From JAUNSR01 sp036655355 (GTDB taxonomy: Bacteria; Bacteroidota; Bacteroidia; Bacteroidales; JAUNSR01), in the NCBI GenBank assembly GCA_036655355.1, contig JAVVQG010000009.1, positions 1 to 64,000 on the forward strand: a DNA stretch of 64,000 bases, in the 5' to 3' direction. A program made the translations under genes and the position numbers. The notes beneath the pieces are model-generated. The model was given only the letters and a program-made list of their open reading frames with translations, was not told where the DNA came from and made no database searches. Positions 7,791-17,808 of this stretch are shown one piece after another; positions within the stretch are counted from its first letter, which is position 1; the number at the start of each line of letters is the position of its first letter.

Positions 7791-9845
7791 TTAGAGTAGT
7801 GTGGTTGAACGTTTAATGAAGTTGTTCAGTGCCTCTCCTTTAAGCATATTATTTGCCAATAGAGATAAGTCAATAAGCTGTCTCAACGTCTGATCATTAT
7901 TACCATATTGGTCGATAATGGTTTCTTCCTTTGAACGTAATTCCGAGATAGAATCTTCTAATTTACGAAGTCTCTCTCTTTCTTCTACTGAAACCTCATC
8001 CTCTTTTTTCGAATGGTTTTCTTTACGTAGTTTTTCTGCTTCATCATTTTTCTCTTTCATCTCATGATTGATTGGAGCAACCTCTGAGCCAAAAGCAGAA
8101 TTAGCATTTTCCAACACCTTTTTCACCAATGGGTTATCGGTATTTACAATCAGATTGAAAGAATCAGGTAGTTCACCATAGAAGCTCATTCCCGGCTGTA
8201 AGGCCTGCATCTCTTTCATTCGACGCATAAACTCATTTTGTGTAATCACAACAGGTTGAGCTAAATCGCCGATGGCTTCAAACATAACAATAAATTCAGC
8301 TTTTTCGATCGACGGAATCTGAGATTTGAATAAATGAGCGTACATGCGTCTTTCATCATCATTCAGAGCAGCTGTTTTAATATCATCTTTCTTGATAAGA
8401 TTTGGAATAATATCACTGTCAACACGCACGAAACGACTTTTTTCAAGTTTTTGCTCCAGCATCGCTACGAAGTGATTATCTAACTGTCCGTCTAACAATA
8501 AGACATCATAACCTTTTGCTTTAGCATTTTCAATATAAGGATATTGGGCATCTTTATCATTTGCGTATAGATAAATCAACTGATTGTCTTTGTCAGTTTG
8601 GTTATCTGTAATCAGTTTTTTGTATTCTTCTAATGTGAAATACTGACCATCAACATTCTTCAAAAGGACAAAGTCTTTCGCTTTTTCATAGAATTTATCA
8701 TCAGAAAGCATACCGTATTCGATAAATACTTTGATGTCATCCCATTTTTCTTCGAAATCTTTACGATTCTCATTAAAGATCTGTTGTAATCTATCTGCTA
8801 CTTTTCTTGTGATATAACCGGAGATCTTTTTCACATTGTGATCACTCTGCAGATAAGAACGAGATACATTTAAAGGAATATCCGGAGAATCGATCACCCC
8901 TTGAAGAAGCATCATGAATTCCGGAACCACTCCCTCTACCGAATCCGTTACATATACTTGATTAGAATAGAGTTGGATCTTATTGCGATTAAAGTCGTTG
9001 TTCGTCAATTTCGGGAAATACAGTATTCCGGTCAGATGGAAAGGGAAATCAACATTCAAATGGATCCAGAACAAAGGATCTCCTGCCATAGGATAAAGGT
9101 CACGGTAGAAATTCTTATAATCATGATCCGTCATTTCTGCCGGAGCTTTTGTCCATTCCGGTTCTGTTTTATTGATCACATTATCTTGGTCAGTTTCAAC
9201 CATTTTCCCCTCTTTATACTCTTCCTTCTTACCAAAAACAATCTCAACCGGTAAATAGCGACAATATTTTCTTAAAAGAGTTTCTATTCTTTCTTTCTCG
9301 AGGAATTCTTTATTTTCCTCGTCGATATAAAGAATAATTTCGGTACCACGATCTTCTTTCTTTATCTCTTGCATCATATATTCTGGAGAACCGTCGCATT
9401 CCCATTCCATTGCAGGAGCATCCTCCTTATATGATTTTGTTTTGATTACAACTTTGCTTGATACCATAAAAGCAGAATAGAATCCCAAACCAAAATGACC
9501 GATGATGGCATTCGCATCATTTTTATATTTTTCAAGAAACTCTTCTGCACCTGAAAAAGCGATCTGATTGATATACTTTTCAATCTCATCAGCAGTCATA
9601 CCAACTCCATGATCCGCAATTGTCAATGTACCGGCATTCTTATCGATACGAACTTCAACTTTCAGATCATTCAGTGGTCCTTTATATTCACCAACTACAT
9701 TCAGTGTTTTAAGTTTCTGTGTAGCATCTACAGCATTTGAAACAAGTTCACGAAGGAAAATCTCATGATCACTATATAAGAATTTCTTAATTACCGGAAA
9801 TATATTTTCCGATGTAACATTAATTGAACCTTTTTGTGTACTCAT
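7791..9845 (-). CDS. htpG: Hsp90-family chaperone HtpG
   Basis: A 684-residue cytosolic ATP-dependent chaperone. The N-terminal GHKL ATPase domain is clear: FLRELVSNAVDA (residues 31-42), ADHGVGMT (77-84), and IGHFGLGFYSAFMV near residues 114-127. The middle and C-terminal dimerisation domains follow. The charged segment rich in Lys/Glu near the end (about 600-650) is normal for Bacteroidetes forms. Length is slightly above E. coli HtpG (624). It is transcribed after clpC, but a terminator at 9901-9930 separates them, so it probably has its own promoter in 9846-9900, where none is obvious. Confidence 0.97.
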   Translation of the reverse strand: MSTQKGSINVTSENIFPVIKKFLYSDHEIFLRELVSNAVDATQKLKTLNVVGEYKGPLNDLKVEVRIDKNAGTLTIADHGVGMTADEIEKYINQIAFSGAEEFLEKYKNDANAIIGHFGLGFYSAFMVSSKVVIKTKSYKEDAPAMEWECDGSPEYMMQEIKKEDRGTEIILYIDEENKEFLEKERIETLLRKYCRYLPVEIVFGKKEEYKEGKMVETDQDNVINKTEPEWTKAPAEMTDHDYKNFYRDLYPMAGDPLFWIHLNVDFPFHLTGILYFPKLTNNDFNRNKIQLYSNQVYVTDSVEGVVPEFMMLLQGVIDSPDIPLNVSRSYLQSDHNVKKISGYITRKVADRLQQIFNENRKDFEEKWDDIKVFIEYGMLSDDKFYEKAKDFVLLKNVDGQYFTLEEYKKLITDNQTDKDNQLIYLYANDKDAQYPYIENAKAKGYDVLLLDGQLDNHFVAMLEQKLEKSRFVRVDSDIIPNLIKKDDIKTAALNDDERRMYAHLFKSQIPSIEKAEFIVMFEAIGDLAQPVVITQNEFMRRMKEMQALQPGMSFYGELPDSFNLIVNTDNPLVKKVLENANSAFGSEVAPINHEMKEKNDEAEKLRKENHSKKEDEVSVEERERLRKLEDSISELRSKEETIIDQYGNNDQTLRQLIDLSLLANNMLKGEALNNFIKRSTTLL

Positions 9846-9900
9846 CTTGTATGATTGTATTAAGTTAATTATTGTATGTTTTTACACAGTTGATAGGACA

Positions 9901-9930
9901 AAAAAAATGCCAGACGAGAACGTCTGACAT
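9901..9930 (-). terminator. Terminator after clpC
   Basis: CAGACG (9911-9916), loop AGAA, CGTCTG (9921-9926), extended by flanking pairs. On the minus strand the stem is followed by seven T (9901-9907), which fits the end of the clpC transcript. Confidence 0.8.
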
Positions 9931-9954
9931 TTTGGCGATTCTATATGACAAAAG

Positions 9955-12525
9955 TTACGAATCCAGGGTATAATCTGTTTTCTTTATTTGTGTTTGTATT
10001 TTCTGACTTTCTTTATCAAAATCAACTTCTATGATATCACCTTCACTTACGGTAGCTCGAATAATCATTTCAGCCATTTCGTCTTCGAGGTATTTTTGAA
10101 TAGCTCTTTTCAGAGGTCTGGCTCCAAATTGGACATCATATCCTTTGGATGCGATAAAATCTTTTGCTTCATCCGTGATGATTAATTTATAACCAAGATT
10201 TTCAACGCGCTTGTAGAAGCCCTCTAGTTCGATGTCAATGATCTTATGAATAGCCTCTTTGTCAAGTTGATCAAACATAATGATATCATCTACTCGGTTT
10301 AGAAACTCAGGCGCGAAAGCTCTGTTTAAGGCCTTTTGTATAACACCTCTTGAGAAATCCTTATCCGATTCATTTACGCTGGTACCAAATCCTACTCCTC
10401 GTCCGAAATCTTTTAACTGGCGTGTACCGATATTCGAAGTCATGATCAGAATTGTATTTTTGAAGTCAATTCTTCTGCCAAGCGAATCAGTTAATCGGCC
10501 TTCATCCATAACCTGAAGCAGTAGGTTGAATACATCCGGATGGGCTTTTTCCACTTCATCGAGAAGTACAACAGAGTAGGGGTGTCTTCTTACTTTTTCT
10601 GTTAGCTGACCACCTTCTTCATAACCTACATATCCGGGAGGTGCTCCAATGAGACGCGATACGGTGAATTTCTCCATGAATTCACTCATGTCTATTCGAA
10701 TAAGGTTATCCTTTGAATCAAATAAAAACTGAGCTAACTGCTTTGCTAAATGAGTTTTACCAACACCAGTTGGCCCTAGAAACATAAATGTACCTATTGG
10801 TTTATTTGGATCTTTGAGCCCTACACGATTACGTTGAATCGCTTTTACAATCTTATTAACCGCTTCATCCTGTCCGATAATTCGTTTTTTAAGCTCAGCA
10901 GACATCTCTAGAAGCTTATGTCCTTCAGCTTGAGCAATACGTTGTACCGGCACTCCTGACATCATTGCTACGACTTCTGCAATTTTATCTTCATCAACTG
11001 TTTGGCGTTGTTCTTGGATATCCTCTTCCCAGCGCTTCTTAGCCATTTCTAATTTAGAGATGTACTCTTTTTCCTTATCGCGAAAACTTGCAGCTAATTC
11101 GAAATTCTGTGACTTAACAGCTTTGATTTTGTCCTCACGTGTTGCATCAATCAATTTCTCCATCTCCTCGATCTCTTTAGGAACCACGATATTAGAGATG
11201 TGTACCCTTGAACCGGCTTCGTCTAGTGCATCTATTGCTTTATCAGGAAAGTTACGATCACTGATGTATCGGTCTGTCAGCTTTACGCATGCTTCCAGCG
11301 CATCGTCCGTATAGGTAACATTGTGATGATCTTCATATCTTTCCTTAATATTTTTAAGAATCTGGAGCGTCTCTTCCGGAGTTGTAGGATCTACCATCAC
11401 CTTTTGAAAACGTCTTTCAAGGGCTCCATCTTTTTCAATATTCTTGCGATATTCATCTAATGTAGTAGCTCCGATACATTGGATTTCGCCACGAGCTAAA
11501 GCTGGTTTAAGCATATTCGCTGCGTCCATTGATCCGGTAGCACCTCCGGCTCCAACAATTGTGTGGAGTTCATCTATGAATAATATGATATTTGGGTTTT
11601 TAGACAGTTCATTTAAGATCGCTTTAATTCGCTCTTCAAACTGGCCACGGTATTTAGTCCCTGCCACAATAGAAGCCATATCCAATGCAACGACTCGTTT
11701 ATCGAAGAGCACACGAGATACTTTCTTTTGAATTATACGCAAAGCCAGACCTTCTACGATAGCTGATTTCCCAACTCCGGGTTCTCCTATTAAAACTGGA
11801 TTGTTTTTCTTGCGTCGAGAAAGTATCTGGGCAAGACGTTCAATCTCCATTTCGCGTCCGATTACAGGGTCTAAACGCCCTTCTTCTGCCGCTTTCGTCA
11901 TATCGGTTCCGAAATTATCAAGTACAGGAGTATCATTGTTCGGCTTACCTCCGGTTCCTTTGTTCTGTTCATTATGATATCGACGTTCCTCTTCCATCTC
12001 TTCATCATCATCGTCATCGGTAAATCCAGCGCCCATCATTGTGGGTGAAGAAAGTCCTGTTTCAATCTGTTTATCTGTCTGATTGTCAGATTTAAGTCTG
12101 CCTGCTACAGAGTCATAATCTATGTTTGACTGATTCAATATCTTAGATGCAATTGTAGTCTGGTCTTTTAAGATCGCTAATAGCAGATGTTCAGTATCCG
12201 TTTCTTTAGATTTAAGCATGCGAGCTTCTAATATGCTTATTTTTAATGCACGATCTGTGGTTTTGCTAATGATAATTTCTTGATGTGGTTCATCGCCAAA
12301 GTCAAGAGTATTCTCCGATTTAAGTAGTTCCGATTCAATCTGTTTTCGTACTTCAGTCAGATTTAAACCGGATTTTTCAAGAACATCTATCGCTTTTCCG
12401 GTACCGTCTCGGAGAATACCCAAAAAAAGATGCTCGGGACCTATAAAAGAGCTATGAAGCCTTGATGCTTCTTGTCGGCTATAGCCTAAAACATCTTTAA
12501 TACGTGGTGAAAAGTTTTTTTCCAT
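9955..12525 (-). CDS. clpC: ATP-dependent Clp protease ATP-binding subunit ClpC
   Basis: An 856-residue AAA+ unfoldase that feeds substrates to ClpP. Order: Clp_N repeats (1-145), an acidic linker (169-190, DDDDEEMEEE), first AAA domain with Walker A GEPGVGKSA (247-255) and FIDELHT Walker B (316-322), a UVR-type coiled middle region (about 460-505), second AAA domain with Walker A GPTGVGKTH (584-592) and a D2-small domain. The UVR/short middle domain marks it as ClpC rather than ClpB. A candidate -7 box (TATATTTG on the minus strand) is at 12570-12577, giving a leader of about 38 bases. No CtsR or McsAB genes are adjacent. Confidence 0.95.
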   Translation of the reverse strand: MEKNFSPRIKDVLGYSRQEASRLHSSFIGPEHLFLGILRDGTGKAIDVLEKSGLNLTEVRKQIESELLKSENTLDFGDEPHQEIIISKTTDRALKISILEARMLKSKETDTEHLLLAILKDQTTIASKILNQSNIDYDSVAGRLKSDNQTDKQIETGLSSPTMMGAGFTDDDDDEEMEEERRYHNEQNKGTGGKPNNDTPVLDNFGTDMTKAAEEGRLDPVIGREMEIERLAQILSRRKKNNPVLIGEPGVGKSAIVEGLALRIIQKKVSRVLFDKRVVALDMASIVAGTKYRGQFEERIKAILNELSKNPNIILFIDELHTIVGAGGATGSMDAANMLKPALARGEIQCIGATTLDEYRKNIEKDGALERRFQKVMVDPTTPEETLQILKNIKERYEDHHNVTYTDDALEACVKLTDRYISDRNFPDKAIDALDEAGSRVHISNIVVPKEIEEMEKLIDATREDKIKAVKSQNFELAASFRDKEKEYISKLEMAKKRWEEDIQEQRQTVDEDKIAEVVAMMSGVPVQRIAQAEGHKLLEMSAELKKRIIGQDEAVNKIVKAIQRNRVGLKDPNKPIGTFMFLGPTGVGKTHLAKQLAQFLFDSKDNLIRIDMSEFMEKFTVSRLIGAPPGYVGYEEGGQLTEKVRRHPYSVVLLDEVEKAHPDVFNLLLQVMDEGRLTDSLGRRIDFKNTILIMTSNIGTRQLKDFGRGVGFGTSVNESDKDFSRGVIQKALNRAFAPEFLNRVDDIIMFDQLDKEAIHKIIDIELEGFYKRVENLGYKLIITDEAKDFIASKGYDVQFGARPLKRAIQKYLEDEMAEMIIRATVSEGDIIEVDFDKESQKIQTQIKKTDYTLDS

Positions 12526-12569
12526 ATGTAATGTTTTCTTTTCTGTAAATTGAATGACACCTATTTCTT

Positions 12570-12577
12570 CAAATATA
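12570..12577 (-). promoter_or_regulatory. Candidate -7 box for clpC
   Basis: CAAATATA on the plus strand reads TATATTTG on the minus strand, matching TAnnTTTG. No TTG is at the right distance upstream, so only the -7 half is supported. Confidence 0.35.
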
Positions 12578-12718
12578 GGTAAAACACTTTACTATTTATG
12601 TTGTTCGATCAAATTACTACAAATTGTATGCCGTAATGTAAAGTTTTATTTTAACTAATGAGCGGAAAATTATGAATATTCGGCTCATAGAGATCAATAA
12701 AGAAAAAGGAGTTCTGAA

Positions 12719-12752
12719 TTTGATTATAAAAAGAGAAAAATCGGTATCTTTG
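12719..12752 (+). promoter_or_regulatory. Candidate gyrA promoter
   Basis: TTTG at 12719-12722 and TATCTTTG at 12745-12752, separated by 22 bases, slightly longer than the usual 19-21. The predicted start near 12759 leaves a leader of about 140 bases before gyrA. The rest of 12526-12897 shows no gene. Confidence 0.45.
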
Positions 12753-12897
12753 TTTCTTGAAATATTAGCAAAAAAGGGCATTTAAAGCGTTTTTTATATC
12801 AAAGAAGTCAAATGAATTATTTCATGATTTGAAGGAAAAATCGTACCTTAGTGCGTCGTTTTTTAAAAGAAATTTATATAACCAAACTATTTATTAA

Positions 12898-15525
12898 ATG
12901 GTTGATCAAGATAGAATTATAAAGATTAACATTGAGGATGAGATGAAGTCATCTTACATCGATTATTCGATGTCGGTAATTGTCTCTCGCGCTTTGCCGG
13001 ATGCACGTGATGGATTCAAGCCAGTTCATCGTCGTGTATTATTCGGTATGAATGAATTAGGGAATACGTTTGATAAGCCCTATAAAAAGTCAGCCAGAAT
13101 CGTTGGTGAAGTTCTAGGTAAATACCATCCACATGGAGATTCATCTGTGTATGGTGCTCTAGTTCGTATGGCACAACCTTGGTCTTTAAGATACCCTCAG
13201 GTTGACGGACAGGGTAACTTTGGATCTGTCGACGGAGATAGCGCAGCAGCAATGCGTTATACAGAAGCACGTCTTGCGAAGATTGCAGAAGAGATGCTCC
13301 GCGATATTGATAAGAATACGGTTGATTTTCAGTTAAACTTTGACGATACGCTTAAAGAGCCGACGGTTCTTCCTACCCGAATTCCAACATTGCTAGTAAA
13401 TGGAGCATCTGGTATCGCGGTGGGTATGGCAACAAATATGCCACCACATAACCTCTCTGAAGTTATTGATGCTACTGTGGCATATATAGAGGATAAAGAA
13501 ATCACTATTGAAGGTTTATCTAAATTCGTCAAAGCGCCGGATTTCCCTACAGGTGGGTTCATTTATGGAGTTTCCGGAGTAAAAGAAGCTTTTGAAACAG
13601 GTCGTGGACGCGTTGTAATCAGAGCTAAGGCTGAAATTGAAACAGAGCACAATCGCGAAAAGATTGTTATTACAGAAATACCTTATCTAGTAAACAAAGC
13701 AGAACTTATTAAGCATATCGCATCTTTGGTTGATGAGAAAAAATTGGAAGGAATTTCTAATATCAATGATGAATCTGATCGCCAGGGGATGAGAATCGTA
13801 GTAGATGTAAAAAAAGATGCCAATGCGAATGTCGTATTGAACAAACTTTATAAACTTACTGCTTGCCAAACAACCTTCAACGTTAATAATATTGCTCTGG
13901 TAAATGGTCGTCCGAAGATGCTAAATCTGAAAGACTTAATTCATTATTTTGTTGAACATCGCCATGATGTGGTAATAAGGAGAACAAGATATGAGTTGGG
14001 AGAAGCAGAAAAAAGAGCTCATATTTTAAAGGGTCTGATCATTGCATCTGATAACATCGATGAAGTTATTGCAATCATTCGTTCTTCAAAAAGCCCTGAT
14101 ATTGCTCGCGAACGATTAATAGAACGTTTTGAACTTACTGAAATTCAAGCTCGTGCTATTGTTGAAATGAGACTTCGTCAGCTTACCGGTTTGGAACAAG
14201 ACAAATTACATGCTGAGTTTGGAGAGATCATGAAGCAAATCGAATATTTCAATCAGATTCTTTCCGATGAAGTTCTTTGTATGAACGTAATCAAAGATGA
14301 ATTGCTTGAGATACGTGCTAAATATGGAGATGAGCGTCGTTCTGAAATTGTTTATTCATCTGAGGAGTTTAATCCTGAAGATTTCTATTCAGACGATGAG
14401 ATGATTATCACCATTTCTCATATGGGGTATATTAAACGTACTCCATTAACAGAATTCAGAGCACAAAATAGAGGAGGAGTAGGTGCAAAAGGAAGTAATA
14501 CGCGCGATGAAGATTTCATCGAATATATTTATCCTGCTTCTATGCATAATACAATGTTGTTCTTTACTCAAAAGGGACGTTGTTTCTGGCTGAAAGTTTA
14601 TGAGATTCCGGAAGGTAGCAAAAACACGAAAGGCCGTGCAATCCAGAATCTACTAAATATCGATTCTGATGATAAAGTAAATGCTTTCATTCGTGTTAAG
14701 AATTTACAGGATCCGGATTATAATAGTATCCACAGCTTACTTTTCTGTACTAAACGTGGACTGATAAAGAAAACTTCTTTGGAAGCATATTCTCGTCCTA
14801 GAACAAATGGTATCAATGCCATTAACATCAATGATGATGACCAGGTTATTGAAGTTCGTTTAACAGATGGTGAACAGCATGTAATCATGGCAAACAAGAA
14901 TGGTCGTGCAATTTGTTTCCATGAAAATGCCGTTCGCTCCATGGGTAGAAATGCAACAGGAGTTCGCGGTATGAAGTTAGATGATATGGATGACGAAGTT
15001 ATCGGTATGATTACCGTTAAATATCCGGGTGTGGATGCTCCGTCAGTTCTTGACCTTGAAGATGAAATTGAAGCAGAAGATGTGGAAATTGAAGAAGTAA
15101 CTTCCGAAATTGAAGATAATGAAGGCGTTGAACAGACGGAAATCGTCGATATTGAACCTTCAGAATCGACTATCATGGTTGTATCTGAAAAAGGTTTTGG
15201 AAAACGATCACCAATTACATCTTATCGTATTACCCGCCGTGGAGGTAAGGGTGTAAAAACACTTAATCTTACGGAGAAAACAGGGCATCTTGTTGCCATT
15301 AAGAGTGTAACAGATGATAATGACATGATGATCATTAATAAATCAGGAATAACTATTCGTCTACATATTGCAGACCTGCGTGTTATGGGTCGAGCAACGC
15401 AAGGTGTACGATTGATTAATCTGGATAAGAAAAATGATATTATTGCTTCAGTTTGTAAGGTCGCTGCTGATCAAGGAGAAGATTCACTTGAAAGCCAAGA
15501 ACCAATAATCACTGTTGAAGAATAA
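12898..15525 (+). CDS. gyrA: DNA gyrase subunit A
   Basis: An 875-residue gyrase A subunit. The catalytic tyrosine is Y121 in AAMRYTEARL. In the quinolone region, S82 matches E. coli S83, and the position of D87 is G86, a variation also normal outside enterics. In the C-terminal pinwheel the first-blade box is QNRGGVG and a later blade has RRGGKG, as in other Bacteroidetes by memory. Residues about 709-757 form an acidic insertion (rich in Glu and Asp, with IEAEDVEIEEV) that I believe is much shorter in Bacteroides. Stand-alone gene; gyrB is not in the window. A perfect 13-bp hairpin follows at 15546-15581. Confidence 0.97.
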   Translation: MVDQDRIIKINIEDEMKSSYIDYSMSVIVSRALPDARDGFKPVHRRVLFGMNELGNTFDKPYKKSARIVGEVLGKYHPHGDSSVYGALVRMAQPWSLRYPQVDGQGNFGSVDGDSAAAMRYTEARLAKIAEEMLRDIDKNTVDFQLNFDDTLKEPTVLPTRIPTLLVNGASGIAVGMATNMPPHNLSEVIDATVAYIEDKEITIEGLSKFVKAPDFPTGGFIYGVSGVKEAFETGRGRVVIRAKAEIETEHNREKIVITEIPYLVNKAELIKHIASLVDEKKLEGISNINDESDRQGMRIVVDVKKDANANVVLNKLYKLTACQTTFNVNNIALVNGRPKMLNLKDLIHYFVEHRHDVVIRRTRYELGEAEKRAHILKGLIIASDNIDEVIAIIRSSKSPDIARERLIERFELTEIQARAIVEMRLRQLTGLEQDKLHAEFGEIMKQIEYFNQILSDEVLCMNVIKDELLEIRAKYGDERRSEIVYSSEEFNPEDFYSDDEMIITISHMGYIKRTPLTEFRAQNRGGVGAKGSNTRDEDFIEYIYPASMHNTMLFFTQKGRCFWLKVYEIPEGSKNTKGRAIQNLLNIDSDDKVNAFIRVKNLQDPDYNSIHSLLFCTKRGLIKKTSLEAYSRPRTNGINAININDDDQVIEVRLTDGEQHVIMANKNGRAICFHENAVRSMGRNATGVRGMKLDDMDDEVIGMITVKYPGVDAPSVLDLEDEIEAEDVEIEEVTSEIEDNEGVEQTEIVDIEPSESTIMVVSEKGFGKRSPITSYRITRRGGKGVKTLNLTEKTGHLVAIKSVTDDNDMMIINKSGITIRLHIADLRVMGRATQGVRLINLDKKNDIIASVCKVAADQGEDSLESQEPIITVEE

Positions 15526-15545
15526 AAAGAATATCTTTTAAGCAA

Positions 15546-15581
15546 ATTCTACTCTGAAGATGTTATTATTCAGAGTAGAAT
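15546..15581 (+). terminator. Hairpin after gyrA
   Basis: ATTCTACTCTGAA (15546-15558) pairs perfectly with 15569-15581 across a 10-base loop. There is no T run after it, so termination is inferred from the position only. Confidence 0.45.
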
Positions 15582-15622
15582 GAAAATATTATCATACTAA
15601 TTAACAACCAATAATTTTCAAC

Positions 15623-16840
15623 ATGAAGAAAATTTTAATCTCAACAGCATTGTTGCTTTCTTTATCGGGAGCATTTGCTCAGGAGAAGCTTGTTAACAAA
15701 GCTTTTACCGAGGCTAAAGCCGAAAAACCAAATTTTAGTGAAGCTCAGGCTAATATTAAGTCTGCTCTAGAAAATCCAGAAACTAAAGACCAGGCTAAAA
15801 CGTGGTATGTTGCGGGATTCCTTGAAAACAAATTATTTGAATCTGAAAGAAACAAACAGATTCTTGGAAAACAACCTGACGAGAACACCATGTATTCTGC
15901 ACTATTAGGATGTTATACTTATTATCTTAAAGCTGCAGAGTTGGATGTAATGCCGAATGAAAAAGGTAAAATCAAACCGAAATATCTGAAAGATATTAAA
16001 TCGGCTATCAAAAATGACCAATCTTACTTTGTTAACGGAGGGGCTTATTATTGGGATAAGAAGGAATATCAGAAAGCATATGATATGTTCCATACATATA
16101 CTGAAATTCCTAAATTGGAAATGTTTAAAGGAGAAGCTTTTCCTGTTGACACAAATTATAATATGATTCAGTATTATGCTGCAATCGCTGCTTCACAAAT
16201 TCCAAACCCTGAATTAGCAATCAAGAGTTATGAGGCCCTAAAAGGGACAGGATACAAGGAAAATGAAGTATATCAATATCTTGCTTTTGAATATCAGAAT
16301 CTAAAGGATACTGCTAACTTTGAAAAAGTTCTTGAAGAAGGTGCTCTAAAGTTTCCAACAGAACCTTATTTCATTCAAACTTTGATTAATATCTATATTA
16401 ATGAAGGGAAGTATGATAAAGCACTTAATTATCTAGATGACGCAATTAAACAGGATCCAAAGAATGCTCAATTCTATGATGTGAAAGGACGTTTGTTGGA
16501 ACAGCAGAAGAAAACGAAAGAAGCTTTAGATTTATATAAAGAAGCCGTTCAGATCAACCCTGAGTATGCAGATGCTTATGGTAACATTGGTAGAATTTAT
16601 TACAATCAAGCTATCGAAGAGAATGATGCTGCTGCAACAATAAAAGATCAAAAAGCTTACAATGAAGCGATTGCTACTAAAGTAAAACCTTTATTCAAGG
16701 AAGCTTTACCTTATTATGAAAAAGCACATCAATTGAAACCTGAAGAAAGAGAATTTATGGTTGCACTTCGTGGTATCTATTATAATTTAGATATGGGTGC
16801 AGAATATGACAAAATTGAAAAAGAGATGAGTGGAAATTAA
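15623..16840 (+). CDS. Exported tetratricopeptide repeat protein
   Basis: A 405-residue protein with a clear signal peptide (MKKILISTALLLSLSGAFA, cleavage before Q20). The body is helical with TPR-like repeats, most obvious near residues 250-320 (Y.KALNYLDDAIKQDP.NA.FYD, then EALDLYKEAVQINPEYADAYGNIG). It is probably periplasmic or surface-associated and acts as a protein-interaction scaffold; the partner is unknown. It begins 97 bases after gyrA, past a hairpin, and ends at a terminator (16855-16894), so it is probably monocistronic. Confidence 0.85.
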   Translation: MKKILISTALLLSLSGAFAQEKLVNKAFTEAKAEKPNFSEAQANIKSALENPETKDQAKTWYVAGFLENKLFESERNKQILGKQPDENTMYSALLGCYTYYLKAAELDVMPNEKGKIKPKYLKDIKSAIKNDQSYFVNGGAYYWDKKEYQKAYDMFHTYTEIPKLEMFKGEAFPVDTNYNMIQYYAAIAASQIPNPELAIKSYEALKGTGYKENEVYQYLAFEYQNLKDTANFEKVLEEGALKFPTEPYFIQTLINIYINEGKYDKALNYLDDAIKQDPKNAQFYDVKGRLLEQQKKTKEALDLYKEAVQINPEYADAYGNIGRIYYNQAIEENDAAATIKDQKAYNEAIATKVKPLFKEALPYYEKAHQLKPEEREFMVALRGIYYNLDMGAEYDKIEKEMSGN

Positions 16841-16854
16841 TTTTTCCTCCCAAT

Positions 16855-16894
16855 AAAAAAGAGAGCTGACAAAATTATTGTTAGCTCTTTTTTT
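16855..16894 (+). terminator. Terminator after the TPR gene
   Basis: AAAAAAGAGaGCTGACA pairs with TGTTAGCTCTTTTTTT (one bulge and one G-T pair), ending in a seven-T run. 16895-17112 holds nothing recognisable. Confidence 0.8.
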
Positions 16895-17112
16895 ATGAAT
16901 TCCTAGTAGATCATAGAAAAGATGTAATAAAGGAATATAAATGATTATTGTAATTTAATGCATTGATATAAGACTGAATATCAACACATTAATAATATTC
17001 AGAATTTAACTCAAAATGCGTGTGATATTTTAGATTACATTGCACATATATAAGGAATATTTCAAGGATTTAGCCTTAAAAATCATGAACAAAATAAAAG
17101 GAGAGAGGTTTC

Positions 17113-17514
17113 TTATATTTCGGAATCTAATATTTTAATTATTTCATCTCTACGTTTCATTCTTTCTAAAGAAAGTTCATTAGATTCATGATCAATGAAA
17201 TCATATAGCTCTAATAGTCTATGAGCAAGTTCTCTGTTATAGACAGTTGATTTGAATAAATTTAATTCTTGATACATCAACTCGGCTAACATCTCTGTTT
17301 TTGCCAGAGAATCTTGTTTCTGACCAAATACAGAATAAATATCCTTCAAACTTGACGAAAGAAAAAACTCTCGATTCATATTAAGAAATTCTTGGTATAT
17401 ATCATTTAGTTCTGGAAGTACTTCTTGTGGTTTTTCTTGATTCAGTTTCTTCAATCTAGAAATCCTTAGGAAGAAATTTTCTATCATTGCTAAGAGATAA
17501 TCTTGTCGTATCAT
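17113..17514 (-). CDS. Hypothetical helical protein, DUF6483-like (133 aa)
   Basis: A 133-residue, almost entirely helical cytosolic protein. The start IRQDYLLAMIENFFLRISRL resembles the N-terminus of the uncharacterised DUF6483 proteins of Firmicutes (short helix with DYIMRLI); this is from memory and tentative. No enzymatic motif, signal peptide or membrane segment. It is isolated between 270-base and 290-base gaps and convergent with the TPR gene. Function unknown. Confidence 0.65.
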   Translation of the reverse strand: MIRQDYLLAMIENFFLRISRLKKLNQEKPQEVLPELNDIYQEFLNMNREFFLSSSLKDIYSVFGQKQDSLAKTEMLAELMYQELNLFKSTVYNRELAHRLLELYDFIDHESNELSLERMKRRDEIIKILDSEI

Positions 17515-17752
17515 ATTATAAATATTTTAGAGTTAAACATCATATTAAAAATGCAATATAGTGATTTTTGTCTTAAGTAATAACCTAAATCAAATCAGTG
17601 TAAGGAATAGAGTATTGGTCTAAAACTCTAGTTAACATAATAGCAATTATGAAATACAATGTGCTTTTGAAGTTACTCAAAATTTCATCTTCTCAAACTG
17701 ACAACGACGAATTCTATGAATATATTATACCAATATGTTGAATATAAAAACA

Positions 17753-17792
17753 GAAAGTCCCTAATCATTACATAATGGATGATTAGGGACTT
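17753..17792. terminator. Terminator after dapA
   Basis: A perfect 15-bp stem (AAAGTCCCTAATCAT at 17753-17767 and its complement at 17778-17792) with a 10-base loop, just past the dapA stop at 17809 on the minus strand. T runs are short on both sides. Confidence 0.75.
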
Positions 17793-17808
17793 TTCATATA
17801 TATTCTTC

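Noticed and set aside
13130..13170. Quinolone-resistance mutation in GyrA (G86)
   Set aside because: The Ser corresponding to S83 is unchanged, and the D87 position varies naturally between phyla.
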